64,000 bases of DNA from Littorina saxatilis (taxonomy: Eukaryota; Mollusca; Gastropoda; Littorinimorpha; Littorinidae). The notes beneath the pieces were generated by a model. It ran no database searches, was not told the origin of the DNA, and was given only the letters and a program-made list of their open reading frames with translations. A program made the position numbers and the translations under genes. How positions within the stretch are numbered: the stretch's first letter is position 1; every line of letters begins with the position of its first letter. Below are positions 11,648-25,684 of this stretch, in pieces. The stretch covers positions 17,873,187-17,937,186 of the forward strand of contig NC_090254.1 in assembly GCF_037325665.1 (NCBI RefSeq), given 5' to 3'.

Positions 11648-12886
11648 ATGGGAAGATATCTGCTCTTTTTCTCCTACATTGGAACACACTTCAGGTAATA
11701 TATTATATGTGCTATTGCTCTGAGGACTAGGCTCAAAACATTCGAGTTATCTATTTGCTTAACTGGTAGAATGTTGGTTTTAGCTTATAGTATACCAATT
11801 TATTACCATTGGTTTTGGGTTCAACTCCGAGTTTTGGCAAGGGATTAATTTAAGTTTGGGCTGATTCTCATTTGAAAAAACAGGTCTTATCCAGGTTTCC
11901 CAATTGCTTCGTTTCCGGCCGATTTATGTGGAGCATGTGATGCGCACAAAAAATATTGGCGATCTAGAAGTGTCGTTTGCGCAATGATCGCGGCGGCTTT
12001 CTTGACCGCCAAGGACGGCACGTTGTGAGACGTCATTCGTTAGACCTCAATAGGGGACAAGTTTCAAATCATTGATCAGAAAAAGGGGATTCAACTATAG
12101 TGTTTGAGTAACCAGCAAGTTATCAAAGAATGAAATTGGGTTTATTAGTTGACTATTTGAGATCATTTGAAATGCGCATTGGAAAAGGATCTTGTTTTAT
12201 TTTGCAGAGGTATGCAGATTCAGCGTGAAGCAGGCGAGGTCAACGCAAAGATCAAAACAGTACAGGGAATATTGGAGGTAAGATCCGATTTTTTTTCAGG
12301 GTACATTTTCAGGATTGACGGGACAAAAACTTTGTTTTTGTAACCTGGAAGAAAGTTGTCCACTTTGAAAACCTGCTAATGTTTCAAATTCAAAAATTTT
12401 TGAAACGTTTAATCCTTTAATAAAACAAAACATTCTTCTGTATATCTACTTTGAAGAAGATAGGTAAATATAAATAATTAGGAGACAATCAACAAAAAAA
12501 GAACTATCTCACTTTTAAGCTATTGTCTCTTTCATCTCATCTGGTGCATTTCATCGTAAAAGTCAAAGATGAAAAGGGATGATAAATGCCCCAATATGTA
12601 ACCTTTCTTTGTTTTTTTCATCCTCTAAAAAAGTTTTGTTTCTTTTTAGTTGCTGTCATGTTGATTTGCTTAGTATCTGAAAGTTTGAACATGAATGTGG
12701 GTGGGGTTTTGTGTGTGTTTGTGTGCCTTGCGTTTCAAGTGAAATCTTCATTGCTTGTACTTTTGATTTTCAGGAGAGGTTAAGGAAGCTAAAGCCAGTC
12801 AATGAAGTGGCGGTGAAGACCTCAAGCCGTACAGACAGCAATGTACACGCGCTGTGCAATGCATGTCATGTCGACCTAGTGCACAT
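11648..12886 (+). CDS. PUSL1: tRNA pseudouridine synthase-like 1, exons 1-3 (copy A)
   Basis: Three exons, 11648-11694, 12208-12277 and 12774-12886, join in frame through GT-AG introns to 76 codons. Exon 1 begins MGRYLLFFSYIGTHFRG, the TruA-family N-terminus. Exon 3 holds SSRTDSNVHAL, with Asp60 the expected catalytic aspartate that all TruA enzymes use to attack the uridine. TruA enzymes isomerise uridine to pseudouridine in tRNA; the PUSL1 branch is thought to act in mitochondria, but no targeting peptide is obvious here. I chose this ATG because it lies directly before the conserved strand and human PUSL1 starts only slightly earlier. The contig stops about 1.2 kb downstream, so exon 4 is missing. 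The protein is identical to copy B in these exons. Confidence 0.85.
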
Positions 12887-12995
12887 GTTAGTTTCCACAC
12901 CTAGTTATACAGTAATCCCCCCCTCCCTTTTTTTAAGATCGAAAATAAGTTGTGAAAAACTCATGTCTTCAAAAAAAAGGTAAATTTACAGATGT

Positions 12996-13375
12996 TACCG
13001 GCCCCCTGTAGCAGTGGTTAGCGCATTGGGCTGCGGGCCGGGAGGTCGTGGGTTCGAATCCCATCAGGGTCATGTGGGTTTTTCGGGCTACGGTCGGCTC
13101 CTACCCAGAGTGGAAGTGCTATGGTTCCTATGGGAAGGCTGGGATCACACAGCCGAGTGTCATTCACTTAACGAATGCGACTTTGAGGGTGCTCAGGTTC
13201 TGTATACCTGACCAACACCGCAGGTGCGGCAGTTCTCGGGCCTGGTTGACGCCAGGATATATTATGACAGTAAGCGTCGAGTGCTGCCCTGTCACGTAGT
13301 CTCAAACCAAATTGGAAATCCAAAGCATCATCATTATAATCATCCTCATCTCATTAATCATCCAAAATATAAATT
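12996..13375 (+). repeat. tRNA-derived SINE in PUSL1 intron 3 (copy A)
   Basis: The head resembles a tRNA, with an A-box-like tagcagtggttagcg and a B-box ggttcgaatcc. It continues into an unrelated body and ends in an att/atc-rich tail. This copy has lost two bases in the A-box (gtagcag against gtagcgcag in copy B). It is not a functional tRNA, because the 3' side does not fold back on the acceptor strand. Confidence 0.75.
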
Positions 13376-13800
13376 GTCCTTGCTCTTGTGGCCCTTCATG
13401 CCCGGAGCTCTCATGGTGACCTTGGTCTCAGTGTTCCTGTTCAATCCTTCCCTGAATAGTAGTTCTGCTGTCAGTCTTCAACGTGTGACGTTCTGGGGGG
13501 TCGACGGAGGGACGTGGTGGCGGTCTGCTCTCTGGAGGGGACGCTCACTCAGTCTGGCTCCGTGACTTAAAGTCAATGTCGTTTGTAGGGGGCATAGTAG
13601 GTAGTGGGCTGCGCCCGTTAGCTCGGGACAGACCCACTACTGAACACTGTCGAAGTGACTCAGCAGAAGTGCAGTGTCATCTTCCGAGGGTAGCCTACCG
13701 CAGCGACCCAACATCCCCCCCTGGAGCGTCTGTAAAATCGACAAGTCTGGCAGCGGAATGAAATTCACAGGTGGTTGGAGCAGCAAGTGCAGGGACGGGG
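13376..13800 (+). repeat. Unrecognised GC-rich repeat in PUSL1 intron 3 (copy A)
   Basis: This moderately GC-rich stretch, unlike the AT-rich intron around it, follows the SINE directly and recurs at 21200-21650. Short open frames run through it (for example 13576-13761), but none has a recognisable domain. It could be a retroelement 3' remnant. I cannot name it. Confidence 0.4.
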
Positions 13801-14081
13801 CGGTGTGAGAGCACAACGGGACTGCTGGTAATTTGTGTATATGTAAAAGAAAGCTCTGTTGGGCTCTCAAAAGATATTCTTGAGTGAAAGACGCCACCAT
13901 CTAAAAAAAAAAAGTTATGACATGGAAATATAGATTTATTTATACTTCAGCACGAACGATGTGTACTAAAAAGGAGGCTGATGCTATAATTTCTTTCGCT
14001 CAGCAAAGCAGGTCAACTGTTACCTCTATTTAAGGGAAGTTTGTTGTTAGCATTAAGCTTTTCATTAATACGTAATTAAAA

Positions 14082-14281
14082 NNNNNNNNNNNNNNNNNNN
14101 NNNNNNNNNNNNNNNNNNNNNNNNNNNNNNNNNNNNNNNNNNNNNNNNNNNNNNNNNNNNNNNNNNNNNNNNNNNNNNNNNNNNNNNNNNNNNNNNNNNN
14201 NNNNNNNNNNNNNNNNNNNNNNNNNNNNNNNNNNNNNNNNNNNNNNNNNNNNNNNNNNNNNNNNNNNNNNNNNNNNNNNNN
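14082..14281. other. Scaffold gap of 200 N
   Basis: Exactly 200 N. The fixed length marks a gap of unknown size. The left contig ends one base short of where copy B enters the transposon at 22042. Confidence 0.99.
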
Positions 14282-14368
14282 ATGTCAATGATCTCAATCA
14301 AACTCAAAGATCTTGAACTAATTTCAAGATCTTTGCCTACATTCAGAACAGTCATAAAGCAACATAGA

Positions 14369-14772
14369 CAGGGCCGGACTAGGGGGGGGGGGTTACCCCC
14401 TGGCTTAAGCATGTACCTCCCAAACCCTTTTTTTTTGGGGGGGGGGAGGGAGGGGGGGGGTTGCATCTGGATCATCATGAAATCCGAGGAGAAATCGCAC
14501 CTCTCACCCCTTTTCGAAAGACATTTTTCTTCAACGATTTTTGTGATGAAAAGTATGAGTCCTTACAATCTCAATTCTTCTTCATTGCCTATACAGCTTG
14601 CTGTCGAATGTACCTTGTTCGTTCAAAGAGAGGCTTCCTTTCCCTCCACCAACATCAACAAACGTTCAGGTTCAAGGCGAAGGGGGCTTCGCCCCCTGGA
14701 CCCCCACCAAGGGGCTTCGCCCCCTGGACCCCCATCTGTAACCCCCCCTAGTACTTACCTAGTCCGGCCCTG
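14369..14772. repeat. hAT-like MITE, cagggccggact ends
   Basis: Inverted ends cagggccggactagg and cctagtccggccctg enclose long G runs and a tandem of ggggcttcgccccctggacc. It is related to 8533-8848. A clean target duplication is not visible. Confidence 0.65.
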
Positions 14773-15385
14773 AATAGATCAACATACCTTGACATTTCGT
14801 CTTCGGAAAGACGGACCCGTAGCCTGACCTTTCCTTCAAGGAAGGCATTCTCGCCGCCTGCTTTGGTCTGGCTTGAATCCACATAATATAACAGAAGTTC
14901 GATGACAGTACCGCTGCACGCCATTTTTGATATTCGAATTCGAATTTGACTGAATGCACTCAAAAGGCTTTAGCACGAAGCCCTTCCATTGGATGAAGTT
15001 TGGCAGACTTTTGCAATTCGCCTTCTGACTGGATCTCTTTTATTGTGTGATTGGTTCTCTTAAAGAGAAGCAATCGCTGTCAAAATCATATTTCTGAATG
15101 TGTTGTTGCTTCCCTTCAATCGGGATTGGCTCCTTGACGAATAGAGGATCATAGAGTGATACAGCTGTGAAAAATGTACGTTGAAAATAAAATACTTTGC
15201 AATAATGCCCACCACGATCACGAAAACAAATGACGATCACGATCACGAGACTTGATTTTTTTGTCATCACGGATCACGGGCAAAGTCCCATCACGATCAC
15301 AGAAATGGAAATTTCGGCAATCACGGTCACAGAAAGGTCAAAAAACGCCAATCACGATCACAATTTTAAACCCTTTGGGGCCCTC
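14773..15385. repeat. Non-coding stretch with degenerate cacgatcac repeats
   Basis: No gene seen. From about 15205 to 15370 the words atcacgatcac and atcacggtcac recur at irregular spacing and end in aaaccctttggggccc. This stretch precedes copy B and has no counterpart before copy A. Confidence 0.5.
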
Positions 15386-15476
15386 ATAGGTACCGGTACT
15401 TTTTCTCCGGCCGGGTTACTCACGGAGGTGGACCGATTTTTTCTCGGATTTTAAATTCATCAACAGACCTGAACGA

Positions 15477-15478
<2 letters not shown>

Positions 15479-15559
<81 letters not shown>
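15479..15559. repeat. (CT)n microsatellite, copy B
   Basis: About 40 CT units, twice the length of the copy A allele at 9233-9276. Copy B also duplicates gatctattga just after it. Confidence 0.95.
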
Positions 15560-15562
<3 letters not shown>

Positions 15563-16315
15563 CGATCTATTGAGATCTATTGAAGCTGCTATGAATGACA
15601 ACTTCAGTTTTGTCTGTAATGAAAAGTTACATAAACTTTACGCATTCTTGTTTTAACTCCATTGAAACAGTGCAAGAAAACAACAAAAATCGGACGCTAA
15701 TATTGTCCATACCTCAGCAGTTTACCCGTTCAGCGTTCTGGAATTCATTCCGACTGTCTGAACGGCTAGAAGACCCCTTTAAAAGTCATCAACTGACGTC
15801 TGCTCCCATCAGTACCCACAACTCCTTTCCAGTCATCGAATCGATACAGGGGAGCCAACCGCTCAGCGAAGCCAACCCGGACCGCAAATTGACTTAATTA
15901 TGCCCCTTTGCGGAATCACAGCAACGCAAACCGATTGTTAAATCGAATTGTGGAGGCTTTGATGGACAGGCGGGGATCAATATTGACTGTGCTCCGATAG
16001 TTTGCACCAGGAAAAAAAGTGGAAGTAGGTACAGAAACTGACCACTGATACGTACTCCAACATGTAGCGATACGACGGTAGTGATAAAGATCTGATATGA
16101 GGTCCATGGGTGTATTCATCAACAAGAATGAAAAGGCCGGAAAATGAAATCTGGCATTTTCCCTGCCTTACTACATTAGTCCCACTTTTAAATGTTGCTT
16201 TGGTATTGGCAGATTAATATTGATTGTGCTCCGATTGACAGTGTTTCTGACCAAACATAATTATATACACACATACCAGTAAACTCCGGGTTCCTGTACA
16301 GACTATACCAAAAAA

Positions 16316-18145
<1,830 letters not shown>

Positions 18146-19465
18146 AAAAAGCCATACAAAATTCGCCGATAATTCTGTTATATAATTTGAAAGGGCTCAT
18201 TTGACCCCGAAGGTTTTGGTCAACAATACAAGATACAAGACATGTGTGGCTCACGCACAGACACACGGTCAGTTTGTATCACATCACACACACATATTAT
18301 TTATTACCAATCCGACCAGCCCAGCTGTTTCTGTGCCTTCCCCTCAGTTAATTTCCTTTTACTTTTGACTGTGCAGAAACAGGCTCGGTCTTGGGGAGGG
18401 GGGGGGGGGGGGGGGGTTAGTGGCAGATAGAAGTCAACGATCTCGAGATAGACATCGATCATTGTCTTACCAAAACCCGATATGATTTTTTCGCTTGTCA
18501 GACCCCTCTAGCTGCATGATGATTAGAGTGCTGTGGGGTGGGAGAGCCACGGTGAGGCCGGGGTGAGGGTGAGATGTACTCGTATCAGCGATTTGTGCCT
18601 AATTACTTAAAACAGCCGGGAACCAACACAACAAACATACTACACTGAAACAAACCGTGAAGAACCACACACTGCGGACAAATCCCCAAACTACACAGAA
18701 ATGTATGTAAAATTGTGTGTCTGTGGAACATATTCCAGGCTTACTAAATGCTTGCTAGAATGTGAATCGTTTTATCTTTGTGGGTTTCTTTGTTGTTGTT
18801 GTTTGTGTGTGTTCAGTCCCCCCCCCCCCCCCCCCCCCCCCCCTCCTTCCTTGTCTTTCTTTCTTTCTTTTTTCTTATTCATTAATTCATTTATTTATAC
18901 CCCAATTTTCGTAACAAAGGAGTGTCTTTGTACTTGAAAGGTTTTATGAACCTTCGATTTTTCTTAAACTCACCGTGGAAACTGCAGTTATTAGCCGGTC
19001 AGTCTCCTTTCGTTTCCGTCGTCTGTTTTGCGCTGAGAGTTACCTCCCCGAAAAGGAATAGTCACTCTGCCTAACCCAAAGCCAAAAGCAAAGCATGGTT
19101 GGCTAGAGAAGCTTCTCTTGTGTATTCCGCTTCTTTTGTTTGAGTTCATCCCTTGCTTCAAATTGATTCTGAAGAGTTTTCAAGGGGATGCGACCTTGGG
19201 ACGGTTTTGTGTAGCAACTAATTTGTTAAATTTGATCGTTCTCTGCAAACGAAATGTGACCGCGAAGTCCACCTTGAAATGCAGACGATTTTTTTTCGGT
19301 TTTGCAACATTTTAGGCAATACACGAACGATGTCTCACAAGATAAACTTGGAAAAATGAACCTCTGAATCTGACTTAAACTAGTTTCAGTTTCTTGTTCT
19401 ACCCCATCTTTGTCATTCTGACTTGAGTTCCATTGATTCAGTGATAATTAGAATTAATTACAGAG

Positions 19466-20711
19466 ATGGGAAGATATCTGCTCTTTTTCTCCTACATTGG
19501 AACACACTTCAGGTAATATATATTATATGTTATTGCTCTGAGGACTAGGCTCAAAACATTCGAGTTATCTATTTGCTTAACTGGTAGAATGTTGGTTTTA
19601 GCTTATAGTATACCAATCTATTACCATTGGTTTTGGGTTCAACTCCGAGTTTTGGCAAGGGATTAATTTAACTTTGGGCTGATTCTCATTTGAAAAAACA
19701 GGTCTTATCCAGGTTTCCCAATTGCTTCGTTTCCGGCTGATTTATGTGGAGCACGTGATGCGCACAAAAAATATTGGCGGTCTAGAAGTGTCGTCTGCGC
19801 AATGATCGCGGCGGCTTTCTTGACCGCCAAGGACGGCACGTTATGAGACGTCATTCGTTAGATCTCAATAGGGGACAAGTTTCAAATCATTGATCAGAAA
19901 AAGGGGATTCAACTATAGTGTTTGAGTAACCAGCAAGTTATCAAAGAATGAAATTGGGTTTATTAGTTGACTATTTGAGATCATTTGAAATGCGCATTGG
20001 AAAATGATCTTGTTTTATTTTGCAGAGGTATGCAGATTCAGCGTGAAGCAGGGGAGGTCAACGCAAAGATCAAAACAGTACAGGGAATATTGGAGGTAAG
20101 ATCCGATTTTTTTTCAGGGGACATTTTCAGGATTGACGGGACAAAAACTTTGTTTTTGTAACCTGGAAGAAAGTTGTCCACTTTGAAAACCTGCTAATGT
20201 TTCAAATTCAAAAGTTTTTGAAACGTTTAATCCTTTAATAAAACAAAACATTCTTCTGTATATCTACTTTGAAGAAGATAGGTAAATATAAATAATTAGG
20301 AGACAATCAACAAAAAAAGAACTATCTCACTTTTAAGCTATTGTCTCTTTCATCTCATCTGGTGCATTTCATCGTAAAAGTCAAAGATGAAAAGGGGATG
20401 ATAAATGTCCCAATATGTAACCTTTCTTTGTTTTTTCATCCTCTAAAAAAGTTTTGTTTCTTTTTAGTTGCTGTCATGTTGATTTGCTTAGTATCTGAAA
20501 GTTTGAACATGAATGTGGGTGGGGTTTTGTGTGTGTTTGTTGTTTGTGTGCCTTTCGTTTCAAGTGAAATCTTCATCGCTTGTACTTTTGATTTTCAGGA
20601 GAGGTTAAGGAAGCTAAAGCCAGTCAATGAAGTGGCGGTGAAGACCTCAAGCCGTACAGACAGCAATGTACACGCGCTGTGCAATGCATGTCATGTCGAC
20701 CTAGTGCACAT
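19466..20711 (+). CDS. PUSL1: tRNA pseudouridine synthase-like 1, exons 1-3 (copy B)
   Basis: The exons are 19466-19512, 20026-20095 and 20599-20711, with the same splice sites and phases as copy A: 47, 70 and 113 bases, together 76 codons plus two bases. Exon 3 carries the catalytic motif SSRTDSNVHAL (Asp60). The donor gttagt leaves a split codon that exon 4 at 27669 completes as Ile, giving DLVHIHHPKREF and restoring the family alignment. This copy is continuous through intron 3 into exons 4-8 on the same contig, so it is the better 5' model. Intron 3 is about 7 kb because a transposon of about 5.6 kb sits in it. Confidence 0.88.
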
Positions 20712-20820
20712 GTTAGTTTCCACACCTAGTTATACAGTAATCCCCCCCTCCCTTTTTTTAAGATCGAAAATAAGTTGTGAAAAACTCATGTCTTCAAAAA
20801 AAAGGTAAATTTACAGATGT

Positions 20821-21195
20821 TACCGGCCCCCGTAGCGCAGTGGTTAGTGCATTGGGCTGCGGGCCGGGAGGTCGTGGGTTCGAATCCCATCAGGGTCATG
20901 TGGGTTTTTCGGGCTACGGTCGGCTCCTACCCAGAGTGGAAGTGCTATGGTTCCTATGGGAAGGCTGGGATCACACAGCCGAGTGTCATTCACTTAACGA
21001 ATGCGACTTTGAGGGTGCTCAGGTTCTGTATACCTGACCAACACCGCAGGTGCGGCAGTTCTCGGGCCTGGTTGACGCCAGGATATATTATGACAGTAAG
21101 CGTAGAGTGCTGCCCTGTCACGTAGTCTCAAACCAAATTGGAAATCCAAAGCATCATCATTATAATCATCCTCATCTCATTAATCATCCAAAATA
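20821..21195 (+). repeat. tRNA-derived SINE in PUSL1 intron 3 (copy B)
   Basis: Head ggcccccgtagcgcagtgg and B-box ggttcgaatcc, then a SINE body and an att/atc-rich tail. It is the better preserved allele of 12996-13375. The GC-rich stretch 21200-21650 that follows matches 13376-13800 and is unrecognised. Confidence 0.75.
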
Positions 21196-22149
21196 TAAAT
21201 TGTCCTTGCTCTTGTGGCCCTTCATGCCCGGAGCTCTCATGGTGACCTTGGTCTCAGTGTTCCTGTTCGATCCTTCCCTGAATAGTAGTTCTGCTGTCAG
21301 TCTTCAACGTGTGACGTTCTGGGGAGTCGACGGAGGGACGTGGTGGCGGTCTGCTCTCTGGAGGGGACGCTCACTCAGTCTGGCTCCGTGACTTAAAGTC
21401 AATGTCGTTTGTAGGGGGCATAGTAGGTAGTGGGCTGCGCCCGTTAGCTCGGGACAGACCCACTACTGAACACTGTCGAAGTGACTCAGCAGAAGTGCAG
21501 TGTCATCTTCCGAGGGTAGCCTACCGCAGCGACCCGACATCCCCCCTTGGAGCGTCTGTAAAATCGACAAGTCTGGCAGCGGAATGAAATTCACAGGTGG
21601 TTGGAGCAGCAAGTGCAGGGACGGGGCGGTGTGAGAGCACAACGGGACAAAGGAACAGGTGTAAGGACGAACAACAACAAAAAATTCAAAATAAAACTTT
21701 ACAGATGTTATGAACAGGATCTCTAAAGAAGCAAATTCTTGATGGGGGTGGGAGGGAGGGTGGATGTGTCCCACTGTTATCTGCTGGTAATTTGTGTATA
21801 TGTAAAAGAAAGCTCTGTTGGGCTCTCAAATGATATTCTTGAGTGAAAGACGCCACCATCTAAAAAAAAAAAGTTATGACATGGAAATATAGATGTATTT
21901 ATACTTCAGCACGAACGATGTGTACTAAAAAGGAGGCTGATGCTATAATTTCTTTCGCTCAGCAAAGCAGGTCAACTGTTACCTCTATTTAAGGGAAGTT
22001 TGTTGTTAGCATTAAGCTTTTCATTAATACGTAATTAAAATAGACCTTTTTCGTATAACCTTTGCCCCCATCGTTTCGACCAATCAGATTTTAGGGCACG
22101 GCAGCCTCTCTCTGATAACCGGAAATAGGGGGCAATAGGTGCCTGGCCT

Positions 22150-23363
22150 GAAATACCTCTTTCACTGTCGGTGCTCGAAGTACTATTGCCAGAGGATTAC
22201 TTTGAGAAATTCTGCAAGAAAACGGATTATCTTGTTCAAAATCATGAACTAAAAGTCAAGGACATGCATGAAGGTATGGTTTGAAACGGCTATTGGTGGT
22301 ATATGGACGAAAGACTTGGCGAACTTCCCCTGCATAAGCGAAGCAGAGGTGATCGACCACAGATCTACAGTACAGATCTCTGGATCAACTTTCTTACTGA
22401 TACTACTGCGTCGACGTTCGACAAGTTATACGACGCATCCAGCGCAAAGAATGCAAAACCTTGGGGTAAACGATAGACATACTGTGTGCATAAAATGTCT
22501 TTCTGCATGGCACAACAGCTAGTAAGCAACTGTGGTGATCAGACTCAGAGCGAGTGTGCTGACGTCAATGAAGCAGACTCGCAACGAAGTGTATGCTGTT
22601 GTGGGGGGACGCTGACCGGACAGGCACTTGGACTTGGAGCCTACTGCGAGTGTATTGCTGGGTAAGTGTTGTTGGCCTTGTATGTTTTGTGGGATTAACT
22701 TGATGGCTGCGTTACTTGGTATCTTACACAATCAGTTTTCATACTCAGTCATATAATGCATGGCACACAAAGTGACAAACACACACAGAGATTCATAATT
22801 CTCTACTAAAAATGTCTGCATGCAAAAGCTGTCATTTTTGACAAAGTTATGAGCAGCATGTTAATGTAATTTCAATCAGTATCTCCAGGAGACCATGCCA
22901 TGTTGGCTAGGCATGTTCAATAGAATACCAGGTACCTGAGTGCGGAGTTTTATTTAATGTGTACGTACACATGAGTTTGTGAATCCTCTTGTCAATGAAG
23001 GTTATCACTGCAGTAAGATCAAATTCCATTCTGAGCCGGTATATATTTTATATAGATATCAACAGCATGCGCTTACAAGCTCTCTGTAGGAATTCCTAGG
23101 AAAGATAAAGTTAATTGTTATTAGCAGGCTAAGGAAAATCAAGCTGACACAAACGGAATTTGAATGTGTGTTGTTGTTTTTACCCAGAAAGGACAGTCTT
23201 GCAACCATGTGGCCGCCACCCTTTTTGCTGCTTCACACTACATGGCTGAAGGAATCGACACTGTGCCAGCAGACAAAACTTGTACACACTACAAATGTAT
23301 GTGGAAGGGGCATGCTGCCATGAAAACTGCACCAGCTGCTCTCGATGACATACAAATTGTTAA
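22150..23363 (+). pseudogene. SWIM zinc-finger protein remnant of the transposon
   Basis: The segment 22560-22660 ends AYCECIAG at a gtaagt donor. The next exon, 23188-23363, starts KGQSCNHVAATLFA and continues to DKTCTHYKCMW. Together they spell the SWIM pattern C-x-C then C-x-H, followed by the second Cys pair typical of animal SWIM/YqaJ proteins. An upstream stretch (about 22170-22270) reads LPEDYFEKFCKKTDYLVQ and may be an earlier exon. Frames do not join cleanly: there is a shift before the SWIM exon and a phase mismatch across the intron, so it is dead. The later candidate exon at about 24124-24240 has no clear domain, and no YqaJ domain was found. Confidence 0.55.
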
Positions 23364-25163
23364 GTAAGTGTGTATAATAATTAATATTAAGGAAATTAGG
23401 GTTGCATTACCTAGAGGTTTACATCAGAGTGTGATCTATTTTTTTCAGAACATAAGTCTCAAAGTTAAAATATAGAGCTTGTTAACTACAACAGCTACAA
23501 GACTGGGGAAAGAGAAACAGTGATATTTATAAAGTGCATTATCAACAAACTATGCATTTTACATTTAGTCAAGAGACCAGGGCGGTGGTGTATGTTTGTG
23601 TGTAGAGCAATTTCTGGAAAACTACAACATTATGTTTAGGTTAAAAACAAACCAGCCCTGAAACAGTGAAAGTGGCAAGTATTTTACTCGCCATAGTTAG
23701 TAGAAGCATGCAACTGGTGAGTAGAAGTGTTCATCTACTCGCCAAATGCGAGTGAATATGCTGAATCAAATTGTTGGTTTGGTTCGTAAAATTTGCTCTC
23801 TGGCTGGTACATTTTCAGAATCACTAGCCAGAGGCTAGTGCATAATTGTTTGACTTTCAGGGCTACAAGCTTAGAAAGTTAAACAGATTTGTTTTAAACA
23901 CAGGGAAGCGTGATTTCCTGTGGGACAGTTTTGCTACTGCGCTATGCTGGGTTGCCATTTACCTTATTCGACGTGGATGCTGGTTTTCAGCTAAGCATTG
24001 TCCTTGTGAAATGTACTGCGTTCAGTATCGTTATACATGTTTGACAGACTGGCGCAACTTAGCATTTGTACCCAGCATAAGATTTGCTTTAGTGTCAAGT
24101 AAAAAAAATAATTTCATTTTCAGGTATGCTTCAAGACAAGACAAGTTTCCCCGGACGACTCTTCAAGGCCTCAATTTTGACCAAGAAGTCCGGATGCAAG
24201 GAAGCGCGACTAAGAGATCTTCAACAACCGGTACCAACCGTTTGAAGGCTGCATATAGTTATGATATACTGAACTAGGGTTTTCAAGGTGTGATATTTTT
24301 TTCCAATACCAGTTAATTAAGTTGGTAGCAACAGTTAACTGTTCTGTCAAGTGAAAAATGTATGTAGTTTTAATATGGACAGGTAAAATCAGTACTTTGT
24401 TTACAGCGAGGGAGGGTACGTAGTGCTGTCACCTCTGTGTGTGAGTTAAGGTTTAATATTTTAAATGCCTGCAGTTAAGACAGAAGATTGTGGAAGCTGA
24501 TAAGAACTTGTGTCAGAGGATAGTAAGAAGTGTTTCGGCTTCGTACGGACTATACCATCATCCATGACTTGTGTGTATTATTCGGAGAACGTATCAGAGC
24601 CGAGGACATGTGTTGTGAACAGCGATTCTCAGTGATGAAAGTGTAGTGTGTGTAATGCCGGACTGTATTCTTCTTCAACTTCGGAATGGCAAGGAGGTAT
24701 TTTGTGAGATGTTTTATGATTTGATATCCATGTACTGATGATTTCATTCAATAGCGAAATGTTTGAAATGTTCATTCGTTTTGTGCCATGTTTGTTGTTC
24801 AAGAGCGTGTTGTCACCATCCCTTATGAATATGGACGTGTTTGAATGTTGGTGCAGACATGAGCGTTTGAGCGAGTGAATTTAGAAGCCCTGTGCATGAA
24901 AGTCATTACCGGACAACCAAATCAGCAAACATAGAAATTCCTTGTCATACACATCGATCTGATCAAGGTAATAATGTTAGCACTTTTTTTCCAATTTATT
25001 TCACAGTTATTTGTTATTTTTTGGAGGAAATTATAATGCAATTCACCGATTTTAAAAAACATGATTCCAATTGTCTCCCTTGAACAAATTTGTTTGTACA
25101 AAATTTGTTACTTACTTTTTTTTTTCAAGGCTATATCAAGGAAAATTCTTTTTGAACTGATTG

Positions 25164-25261
25164 TGGGACCGTGCACAAGCTGACAGACTTGAACTCAAAA
25201 GTTGCAGAAGATTCTTGGCTGCGACTTTTGAGTTCAAGCCGATCAGTTTGTGCACAGTCCC
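25164..25261. repeat. Near-perfect inverted repeat (hairpin) between convergent remnants
   Basis: A left arm of about 43 bp beginning gggaccgtgcacaag faces a right arm ending cttgtgcac-like agtttgtgcacagtccc. Only a handful of mismatches and a loop of about 10 bases separate them. Both arms contain ttgaactcaaaagt or its inverse. It lies in the AT-rich space between the SWIM (+) and THAP (-) remnants and is repeated in the second copy at about 36297-36394. Confidence 0.8.
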
Positions 25262-25684
25262 AAGATTTGTCTATATTTATTTATCACTTAAAATAAAATA
25301 CAGTTTTTCTTTTAATGAAACTGTAGATATGTCAAAGACTGTTTTGAATAATTTTGGGGGGTAATTTTCTTTAAGAAATAACTCAAGTGAATGCACAAAT
25401 TGTGAACTAAAGTGTCGGTACAAGGGAGACAATTTGAAGCCATTTTAAAAAACAAAGCAGTATATTGCATAATAATATCCTTCAATTATAACAAGAAATA
25501 AGGAATAAACGTCTCTTGACATGTTGTCTACCTAATTATCTTGATCGCATTTATTTAAAGTGGGAATCGTTATGTTCGTAAGCTCACATACAATCATTGA
25601 TGAAACAAACTCAGACCAGACCAGAGATTTGATTGATAATGGGCCCTTTATTCTATACAGTACCAGAGTAAATTATATAAACCA

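Larger units (their letters stand above)
9140..14081. other. Duplicated block, copy A (PUSL1 5' region)
   Basis: The sequence from taggtaccggtac to the N gap recurs at 15386-22040 with near-identity, broken only by scattered substitutions, dinucleotide length differences and three large indels. Copy A lacks the insertion at 16316-18145 and about 120 bp seen near 21651-21780 in copy B. It has about 290 bp (9795-10083) that copy B lacks. The block ends at the scaffold gap, at the exact base where copy B meets a transposon. Confidence 0.9.

Noticed and set aside
12996-13075. Possible tRNA gene (A-box and B-box)
   Set aside because: The acceptor stem does not close and the sequence continues into a SINE body with a repeated tail; it is a SINE head. 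The same holds for 20821, 30451, 41583 and 48827.
14076-14478. Open frames running through N
   Set aside because: They are produced by undefined bases in the scaffold gap; likewise 34285-34601.
25161-25364. Open frame across the hairpin
   Set aside because: The frame simply reads through the inverted repeat; the DNA structure explains the sequence better than a protein does.
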